A stretch of DNA of 46,629 nt from Polysphondylium violaceum (taxonomy: Eukaryota; Evosea; Eumycetozoa; Dictyosteliales; Dictyosteliaceae). A model generated the notes under the pieces. That model made no database searches. It saw only the letters and a program-made list of their open reading frames with translations, and had not been told where the DNA came from. Shown here piece after piece: positions 35,265 through 44,672 of the stretch. The stretch covers positions 1-46,629 of the forward strand of contig AJWJ01000140.1 of the NCBI GenBank assembly GCA_000277445.1, written 5' to 3'. Each line of letters starts with the position of its first letter. Position 1 is the first letter of the stretch. A program made the translations under genes and the position numbers.

Positions 35265-36369
35265 TTATTTATTATTATATTGATCTTGATCTTGATCTAA
35301 ATCTAAATCTACTTTAACATCATTATTATCATCTACAATAAAATTATTGTTCACATCATTATCGTTGTTGATGTTATCATTATTGATACTATTAATATTA
35401 TTACTATTATTATATTCATCTTTATCATAATTAACTTTAACTAAAGTTAAGGGAAAGGCTGGACCAGTTGCTGATGCGTATTGTCTGTCTTTTTTATCTC
35501 TAATTTCAATTAGTTGCTCTGTAGTTAATTTGCCTTTACCTACATCAACCAAACAAGAGACCATGATTCTAACTTGTTGTTGAAGAAAAGATTTTGCTTT
35601 GATTTCTATGCCTATATACTGAGATCTACCTCTGTCGTCCAATTCAGAAAATGTTGGATGATAATCAAACATTTCATTCTTTAATTCAAATATCTTTATA
35701 TAATCTATAGTTCTGACCGTTGATGGTGATTGACAAAATGCACTTCTAAAACTATTGAAATCATGTCGACCTACAAATGCTTTTTGTGCTGCATCCTAAA
35801 TGTAATGGTTAGTATCCAATATTCATAATAGGTATTAATAATAACATATATATACATACATTCATTGCATCTATATCTAATGGTGAATTAACTACCCACA
35901 CATTTGATTTCATGCTCAGAGGTGTTTTTCTGAGAGTAGCATTACCCAATACTTTATATAGATATACTCTTGAGCTTGCATTATGTCGACTGTGAAAGGT
36001 TTCATCTACGACTTCGGTTTTAATGACTCTGAGATAATCTGCATATTCTTTGAAATTGTGATTCAAGAGTAGTGTGATAGATTCTGGTGATAGATGATCA
36101 ACAGGTTCTCCTTTTTTGTTTACTCTACCGTCTATATTAAAGTGAGCAACTTGTGCGAATGCGCTAACACCAGAGTCTGTTCTACTTGATCCGTAGACGG
36201 GTATAAACTTTCTCTGTGTAAATGATAATGCTTGTTCGATTACTTCTTGTATCGATGGTTTTGCCATTGGATAGTTTTGTTTTTGCCACCCACTAAATGC
36301 CGATCCCACATATTCAAATATGATTTTATATCTTTTAGATTTACCACTGTTGCAAAGTAATTTATTCAT
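35265..36369 (-). CDS. tRNA pseudouridine synthase, TruA family
   Basis: Two exons (36369-35860, 35795-35265; 64-bp intron) give about 346 residues. The catalytic motif SSRTDSGVSAFAQVAHF contains the invariant RTD aspartate (GRTDxGVHA in bacteria). Before it lies FEYVGSAFSGWQKQ, the family start, and after it SRHNASSRVYLYKV. Exon 2 supplies VGRHDFNSFRSAF, FLQQQVRIMVSCLVDVGKGKL and the closing GPAFPLTLVKVNY. TruA enzymes convert uridines 38-40 of the tRNA anticodon arm to pseudouridine; eukaryotic relatives are PUS1 and PUS3. The last 45 residues are a low-complexity Asn/Asp tail. Which PUS subgroup applies is not decided. Confidence 0.9.
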
Positions 36370-36705
36370 TTAATATCTTTTTAAAAATTTACTATCGTTT
36401 TTTTCATTTTATATTTAAAAAAAAACTTTAAAAATGATGCAGACCCGATAAACGTGTTTAATAATCTTTGTTATTAAGAAACTCATATTGAAAATCAGAT
36501 ATACGTAGATATAAGTAACAATGTCCTTTTCAACTTTAAAAATATAAAGAGTTTGAAAACATATTAAATTATGACTAAATCTTTATTTGTTTATATATTA
36601 GGATTGATTAATGGATTTTTTAAAAAAATTATAGGTAAAGTAAAGAAATATGATGCATTTAGGAATTAATAAACCGATGTTATAGAGGTTGATTTTTTTT
36701 ATTAT
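36370..36705. other. 3' flank of NLR copy 2
   Basis: Contains AT-rich DNA between the stop of copy 2 and the pseudouridine synthase start. The stretch 36540-36705 is homologous to 43880-44048 (shared AATGGATTTT, ATGATG, TTTAGGAATTAA strings) and, nearer the stop, to 44640-44672. So the 3' flank was copied together with the NLR genes. Confidence 0.65.
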
Positions 36706-39700
36706 TTATATATTAGCATTAAATCTAATTTTAGGATTCAATGTATTTAATAAAACAGTTTTCATACATTCAAGGTTGCTGTTATTATCAATATCTTTTA
36801 GTTGTGAATAAAATACTTGTAAAAAATTGTTGTTACCAATAGTAAATTTATAATTATAATAATATAATCTTTGGATATTGTTTGCTATATGAAGATCACA
36901 ACAAAAGTACTCTTGTTTGTGTTCTCTTGTTTTCTCTATGATATCACAAACTAGTTCCAATTGATCATCATCGTATGGATATAATGATTGGAAAATTAAA
37001 TATTGGAAACCATGTTGTTTTAGAACTAGACCTAAAGAATTCTTGATTTTTATAAATGATTTTATGATTGATTCCTTGAATAAATTGGGATGGAATGAGA
37101 ATTGTCTACTTAAAATTTTGAAATCATAATCTTGAATATGTTCTTTCACATCATTTAGTTTAGTGAATAATACTCGGGCATCGGTATCATTTTCATCAAG
37201 AGAATTATGGCGGTTTTTTAAGCAGCAATTATCTTTTTCTTTCATAGATAAAATTTTATCTTGAGCGAGGTTGGTTTGAGCATTTATTTTATCCCGATAT
37301 TCTGATGTTAATTTTGCCATAATGTAGTTTCTTTCTTCAGAATTACAAGCTATCACTATTTCTAAAAAGTTCAAAAATTGATTTGATTCAATAATTTGAT
37401 TTAAAGATAAGATACAGATATAACTCTGTTCAAATGCCAACGGGTTATTACGATATATATGTAAAATATAACTAAAACTGTATCTAAAGCCTAAATGGGA
37501 ACAAGCTTTTAAAATTATATTGTTCTTAAAACATTCTTTGAAATTAGATGGATCTTGAGATATTTGTTCTGATAAGTTTGACATGATTTTAGATATATCA
37601 TAACCATTCATTTTTTCATTCATTAATTGTTTTGTGTAATTGATAATAGTTAGAATCTGATCATTATTAAATTGATGTTCAGTTATTTGTTCTGATAATG
37701 TTGATATGATTGATGATATCTCATAACCATTCATTTTTTCATTAATTAATTGTTTAATGTAATTGGTAATATTTTGAATCTGATCATTATTTAATTGATA
37801 TTTAGTTATTTGTTTTGATAATGTTGATATGATTGATGATATGTGATAAGATTCCATTTTTTCATTAATTAATTGTTTAGTGAGATTAGAAATATTTTGA
37901 ATTTGATCATTATGTAATTGATATTTAATTATTTGATCTGATAATGTTGATATGATTAATGATATATCATCACCATTCATTTTTTCATTCATTAATTGTT
38001 TTGTGTAATTGATAATAGTTAGAATCTGATCATTATTTAATTGATATTCAGTTATTTGTTCTGATAATGATGATATGATTGATGATATATCATCACCATT
38101 CATTTTTTCATCAATTAATTGTTTTGTGTAATTGATAATATTTTGAATTTGATCATTATTCAATTTATATTTATATAATTGTGCTGATAATGTTAATATG
38201 ATTGATATTTGATCACCATTCATACCTTCAATCATTAATTGTATGGTGAGTTTACAAATATTTTTAATTTGATCATTATTTAATTGATATTTAGTTATTT
38301 GTTCTGAAAATGTTGATATGATTGATGATATATTATAACCATCCATAATTTCATCAATTGATTGTTTGGCGGGATAACAAATATATCGAATTTGATAGTC
38401 TGATAGTGTGCATATGGTGTAATTAATTAATTGATCTTTTGTAATTTGATATTTAACTATTTCGTTTGGTAGGGGCCATGCGGTTTTGGAAGTTTCATAA
38501 TTTAATTGATTTTTAGATATTTTTTTATACAGTTTTGATACATCACATTCAAACTTCTCTTCATAAACATCCATGAATTCATTAATAAATTGTTTAGTGT
38601 AATTGATAACAGTTTGAATTTCATCATTATTAAATTGATATATCGTTATTTGTTTCGATATGGTTGATATGAATCTTGATATTTGATTACCACTCATGTA
38701 TACATTTATTAATTGTTTAGTGTAATTGATAATAGTTTGAATATGATCATTATTAAATTGATATTTAATTATTTGTTTTAATAAAATTGATATTATTGAA
38801 GATATGTGATCACCATTCATTTTCTCATTAATTAATTGTGTAGTGAAATAGATAATAGTTTGAATTTGATCGCTATTTAATTGATATTTAGTTATTTGAT
38901 CTGATAATGTTGATATGATTGATGATATATCATAACGATCCATTTTTTCATTAATTAATTGTTTTGTGTAATTGATAATAGTTTCAATTTGATCATTATT
39001 AAATTTAAAGTTTTTTGATAATGTTGATATGATTGATGAAATAACATAACGATCCATTTTTTCATTAATTAATTGTTTAGTGTAATTGATAATAGTTTGA
39101 ATTTGATCATTATTTAATTGACATTTAGTTACATGTTCTGATATTATTGATTTGATTAAATATATATCATAACCATTCAATAATTGTTTAGTGCAATAAT
39201 TTAGAAGAATTTGACCATTTAATTTTGTTATTTGATCTGGTAGTGTTGAGAGGATTTTATATAATTGATCATGATTCATATTAATTAATTGTTTAATATG
39301 GTTGATAATGCTTTGAATTTGATAATTTTTAAATTTGGTTATTTTTTCGAATAATGTAGATATGATTGTAGATATGTGATCACAATTCATATTTTCATTA
39401 ATTAATTGTTTTGTGTAATTCATAATAGTTTCAATTTGGTCATTATTTAATTGATATTTAGTTATTTGTTCTGATAATGTTGATATGATTGATGATATAT
39501 CATAACTATTCATTTTTTCATTAATTAATTGTTTTGTGTAATTGATAATATTTTTAATTTGGTCACTATGTATTCGATATTTAGTTGTTTGTTCTGATAT
39601 TGTTGATATGATGAATGATATATGATGACCATTAAATTTTTCATTAATTAGTTCATTGGTGTAATTGAAAAGTTTTTCAATTTGGCCACAATTAAACTTA

Positions 39701-42700
39701 TCAAAATTTATTTTGCTCAAAACTTCCAGAAATTTATTGGCAAAATCCTTAAAGCTTCCAATATCAAATAGTTCTTCGATGTAATTGAAAACAATTTTAG
39801 CTTTATCATTTTTAAAGGTTAATTTAAATTTGATTAAAATTAAGATAATCTTTGAAATATGGTTATCATTTGTACTTTCATTAACCAGATTTGTGGTAAA
39901 ATGAATAATTGTTGGATCTATTGATTTAAATGAATTGAATGAATTGAAAATTATTTCTGTATCTGATCGATCAAGCCCTTTTACTTTATCATTTAAATGA
40001 ACTAGCTTGTCTATCAAAATTGAATAATCATTATCTGAAGCGATAGGATTGATTGTAAACATATTTTGAAGTTGAGAAAAATTTAATACTTGTCCCGGTA
40101 AACGAAACAATAATTCGTTGATTAATGAAATTCTTAATATCGATATTTCTGATGTTTTTTTAAAAAATTGAATATCTTTATCAAGGAAATGACCAATCTT
40201 TCCAAGAGATAAAAATATAAACTTTAAAATTATATTACATTTATCTTTGTCAATACTTTCTCCAGACATAAACTTTGAAAATATGTTAAGAGCTATTTTT
40301 GAATCTATTCCTTGAGTTAATTGTTGATTTTGATTGATAAATTGAAATGTAATATCTACTAATTCTGAAATATTATTTTTATCTATATTTGATTCTTCTT
40401 GAAATAAGGCCTCTAATACTTGTCGGTTTACTGTTGAGTTTAATATTAAATAACTGAGATGGTTACATTCCATTATTATTTGAGTGAGAAGTAGTTTGTT
40501 TGTTAATTCTAGATTTTGTTGGTGAGGTAAATTATCCATCTTTTGTATAATTGTTTGAATATTTGTTAAATGTATACTAATATTGTTTAAATTATTATAA
40601 TTATCTAAGAGAATACTATTACTATTACTATTTCTAATATTGATATTTGTATTATTTGAGTAAAAATAGGTACTAATTTGATTGTTTATATGTGATAAAT
40701 TATCATAGATCAGGTTAATGGAGTTATTATTTTTTAATTTTTGCAAAAGTAGAACTATTATTGATCTTTGGACGACTCTATGAATTGATATATTATAGTT
40801 TTGATTACTATTGGCTTCTTGATCAGTTGAGATTAATGAAAAGTTCTTTAATATTTTTATAACAGCATTGATATGATTATCTTTTCCTTTTAAAATGATT
40901 TCCAACACTTTTGAATGGATTTGATCTGGATTTAAAAATGCCATAATGTGCAATACGGTTGTCGCTCTTGATTCTATATCTTGTTTGTTTTTCATTTTAC
41001 CAATAGCCATCGAAATAGTTTTACCAATTAGTATTTCATAAGGGTTTTCAAAGCTATCATCACCAATGACTTGAATTTCATTAAACATTTCAAATTCTTT
41101 GATATACTCCCATTCTTCTATTCCTTCTTGATACATATAGGCCAAGCAATGTGAAATTGCCAATGGTAGACGTTGTAATAATATTGATAATTCAGCGATA
41201 TGAGTATCTGTTATATTTGGCCTCCATAATTTGAATAATGATTTACATTCGTTTAAATTTAATAAATCAAGAGGAATTAAAGTTGATGAAGGATCATCGC
41301 ACATTTGAGATCTCGTTGTAATAAGAATATTGATATGATTCCCTTGAGGTTTCTCTCTGATCAAGGACATATCTTCAACATTATCATAAATTAAAAGAAC
41401 ATTGCCTTTTAATTGTAATTGTTGTATTGATGATGCAAATGCTGTTACAATATTATCTTGATTTTTAATTTCTACATTTAAATGTTGAAGTATTTGTTTA
41501 TAACTTTCAAATAGAGTCTCTTGAGTTTCAGAATGTATCCAAAATATGTATTTGTATAGTTGATTATCAATACAATGGAGTGCAAATTGTTTTGCCAATG
41601 TACTTTTACCTACACCACCCATTCCAGAGATTCGTGATGATATTGTAACCGAATTTGATTTTGATTTTGATTTAAAACTATCAGATATTAATTGAATGTA
41701 TCCTTTATTATCTGAACCAAGTCTATTAATTGATTTTATTGGTGGTGGGGGTATGAAGTTGCGTACTAATTATATTAAAATAATTAATAAAAGTATATTT
41801 GTATATCTAGATTTTAAGATGAACTTACTTAATTGAAAATCATTACTTTCAAAAGAATGTGATCTAATTAAATGTAATGCAAATGAAGATGATAATTGAT
41901 TACAATAGTCGATATAATTATTATTTTGATTTGTATCACCATCTGCATAGTCTAAAACCGATTTAACTGATATAAAAGATATTTCTTTATAGTTTTGTGT
42001 CGTTAAATAGAATGCATGAGTATCTCTATCTATAGCAATAATTCCTGTTGATTTTTCTCTACATTGTTTAAATGCTAAACTGATTCTCTTTTTATCCACA
42101 ACTTCATACTGTTGTTCTAATGCAGATCCACATCCAAATTGACCAAAATGAATGTTTGGTTTAATTTCTTTGAACAAGTTGTATGGATAATCACCATATC
42201 TATTTAACAATATATCCATCTTTTTAAAACCTTTATCTGAAATATTTGGTATACCATTTTCATCTTGTTCCATTAAGCCATCTTTTACTAATTCATCTTT
42301 TTCTTTATTATATTGATTCCCAAACATTTTTTGTACAACAGTATTTCTAGCAGGTGTCTTTTTGATATCGAAATATTGATTTCTTAGCCAAACTGACTTT
42401 TCTAAATTATCTTTGTGATCTTGATATTCAAAGAATGCTCTTAATAACCATTCTCTTTTATATGTAGTAGAGACTTCAATTGAAGGATACTTTATCCAAT
42501 CTGATTTGCTATGATCTGTTAATTTTAAGGCATTTAATAATGATTTGTTTGATTGTATACAATCATTTAATGTAAATCGAAGACCATCATTTGTATTGAT
42601 ACCAGTTTGATAATTAAAAGCAGATTGTCCTACTATAATATCACCTCTAGAAATTGGTGTTTCATTATCTTTGTAGCCTGAACAGGTACCAACAATTATA

Positions 42701-42981
42701 GCTAATGATGGTTTGAATGTATCAAGTACATGTGATGTATTGAGAACAATCTCACCACTTGTTTGATTAGATGGGAATGACAATATCACTCTTATACTAC
42801 GACGAACTGTGTTATCACTCTCATTATTATTATTTATCTCCAGCACACCCTCTCTATATGCAAAGTCAGAAGATTGCTTTACATCACTAAATTTTATCGC
42901 ACTATTTTTTTCAAATATAGAAATAGTGGAAAGCACCTCTGTGTGACCAGAGTGCAATATGCAAACACAATGTTGATTCAT
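36706..42981 (-). CDS. NLR-like protein, copy 2: PNP-like domain + NB-ARC + long 41-residue repeat array
   Basis: Two exons (42981-41829, 41765-36706; 63-bp intron, same position and phase as copy 1) encode about 2070 residues. The first ATG matches the MNQHCVCILHS start of copy 1. The PNP-like domain has GTCSGYKD, GDIIVGQSAFNYQTG, IDRDTHAFYL and VLDYADGD. NB-ARC: GMGGVGKST near 432-440, LLIYD, ITTRS, RLPLAIS, SIHRVVQ. The repeat array has about 17 units, twice that of copy 1. The C-terminal domain (from KECFKNN to NPKIRFNANI) is shared with copies 1 and 3. Its 3' end is almost identical in DNA to copy 3. The frame is open throughout despite the repeats, so the gene appears intact. Function as for copy 1: an ATP-driven switch controlling a nucleoside- or nucleotide-acting effector is inferred. 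Confidence 0.88.
37555..39700 (-). repeat. Array of about 17 units of a 123-bp coding repeat (copy 2)
   Basis: The string GAATCTGATCATTATT recurs at 37653 and 37776, exactly 123 bp apart, and the 41-residue unit continues to about 39700. Most units share NDQIQxIINYTKQLINEKM and ISSIISTLSEQITKYQ. Units near 39130-39300 are shortened and two near 38390-38560 are strongly degenerate; the rest are highly alike in DNA, especially 37570-38190. Confidence 0.92.
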
Positions 42982-43399
42982 CCAAAACAATTCTTAATAT
43001 TCAAGATAAATAAAAATAATGTGAAACTAAAATACCCAAACGAAAAAGAAAAATATCTAAATAAAAAAAAAAAAAGGCAAAAAAATTTGGTTTACACTAA
43101 AAATAGATAAATGGCTCAAAAGTTGCATATACCTTTGTAGTTATTTTCGTGTATACCCTCTTCTTCTTATTTATTTGAAATGTGCATTTGTGGATACCTT
43201 GCCTTATGAATAAATCTTGATTTTTTTTTTTTCCGATAGAATTTTAATAAACAGATCTGACTGCTATATCCTCATTAAAATATTGGAGAAAACCAGGATT
43301 ATGGAACTGGTGAGAGTCGATGGCGATGATGGTGAAGATGCTTGTTTAGTCAATAGATTGTAGGCGATGTGGATTTGTTAAAGGTTGTTGAAATGGGTG

Positions 43400-43680
43400 A
43401 TTAGGAGGTGGGGTGATTGAGTGAAGTTGGAGGAAGAGGTTAGTATCGATAGTATTGGTGAGGTGATGACAGTAAGGGTGCCTATATGCGTATTGACCTT
43501 GGGACCTGGACGATGCGGTTTTGGTCGGTGTGGATGAGAGTGCGCTGAATATGGGGGCAGTGTTACGGTGGTAGACACGGGTTCGGATTTCATGCTCAAT
43601 AACAGCCAGGTCTCTTTATCAGTGTTGTACTGTTTATTGCTCAAATGGTGGTCCTAATGAGGCGCGGCCTTGAGTCACAC
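43400..43680. repeat. GC-rich element A (diverged pair with element B)
   Basis: Shares with 44160-44470 the ordered strings TTGGTGAGGTGATG, GTGCCTATA, GGTTTTGGTCGGTGTGGATGAG, GGCAGTG, GGTGGTAGACAC, TTCATGC and TGTTGTACTGTT. Its base composition is far less AT-rich than the surroundings. Identity unknown; no transposon protein or terminal repeat is seen. Confidence 0.75.
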
Positions 43681-44048
43681 CTTCTTTTTCTGTTGGTAGT
43701 TGTCTTAGATCTATTAATGGATTTAGTGCTGATAATAGTTCATCTCTTTATCTCCACTTTCATAGTTTATAATACCATATTTTACCAAACTCTGTAACGA
43801 CTTCTCTCTTTAATAAATACCTTATTCACTTACTAGACAACACACGAGAAACCAATCTTCTCAATTTCCAAATAAATAGAGTATGAAAACATTAAAATAT
43901 ATTATTAATTTGTTAATATAAGCTTTTAATAATGGATTTTATAAAAGAGTATATTGATAAAGAATTATGATGTCAGAATTTAGGAATTAAAAGATCCGGG
44001 GTTTATGTTCATTTTTTATTTTAAAAAGTAATGTTATTTATAACATTA

Positions 44049-44110
44049 AAAGCATTAAATCTAATTTTAGGATTCAATTTATTTAATAAAAGAGTTTTCA
44101 TAAACAAGAA
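44049..44110 (-). pseudogene. Stump of an NLR-like gene 3' end
   Basis: About 60 bases match the last 18 codons of copies 2 and 3 (AGCATTAAATCTAATTTTAG, then TTCAA and AGTTTTCATA), coding NKLNPKIRFNA. The normal stop position is lost and nothing upstream matches. It is the remnant of another member of the family. Confidence 0.85.
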
Positions 44111-44159
44111 CAAGATAAATGAGTTTTTATTTTTTTTTATTTTTTTTTCAATTTCGTAT

Positions 44160-44470
44160 TTTGAAGGAGGTGAAGTTGGGTAAGGTTTGTTTGGATAGTG
44201 TTGGTGAGGTGATGGATGAGGACGGTATGTGTGCCTATACTGTTGTAACGACCGCTTTGGGTGTACAAGAGGTTGGGACTGATCGATATGGTTTTGGTCG
44301 GTGTGGATGAGTGTGCTCTGGATATGGCGGCAGTGATCGCCGTGGTAGACACTGGTTAGGCAACAACGGTGTATTTCGAAATTCATGCCTAATGATGAGT
44401 TTTGCTCTCTATGTTGTACTGTTGGTTGCTGAAGTGGTGGTCAACTTCATTAGGGCGGGTGCCTTGGTTG
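44160..44470. repeat. GC-rich element B (diverged pair with element A)
   Basis: Homologous in the same orientation to 43400-43680. It lies just downstream of the NLR copy 3 stop, as element A lies just beyond the flank of the stump, so gene end, flank and element were duplicated as one unit. The similarity of composition continues to about 44630 (another GC-rich stretch with a short open frame, SEKSIAHLFLDWAMTGEE, on the minus strand) without a recognised family. Confidence 0.75.
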
Positions 44471-44672
44471 CTGCTTCTGCTGTTATCATCCGATTTATGT
44501 CATTTGTATCGAAATCCAAATCATTTTGTCACAACATGCGTTGACTCTTCGCCCGTCATTGCCCAATCAAGAAACAGGTGCGCAATTGACTTTTCCGAGG
44601 TCATGCTGGGCTCCTCGATGATACTGAGGTTATATAGGTTCATTTTTTTTTCAAAAAGTATTGTTATTTTAT

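Larger units (their letters stand above)
42982..44672. other. Debris zone between NLR copies 2 and 3
   Basis: No intact gene. In order: the AT-rich 5' side of copy 2 (to about 43300), a GC-rich element A, an AT-rich stretch homologous to the NLR 3' flank (43880-44048), a 60-bp stump of an NLR 3' end, a second GC-rich element B, and the 3' flank of copy 3. Minus strand 43748-43641 could code a short peptide tail (LLSALNPLIDLRQLPTEKEG) ending in a stop; it is uncharacterised. Confidence 0.65.

Noticed and set aside
37555-39700. Regular 123-bp repeats as a CRISPR-like or satellite array
   Set aside because: The period is continuous coding sequence (41 codons) in an open frame and occurs in three homologous genes; there is no alternation of identical repeats and unique spacers.
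43575-43592. GGTTCGGATTTC as a tRNA B box
   Set aside because: No matching A box, acceptor stem or cloverleaf could be found around it; it sits in a repeated element.
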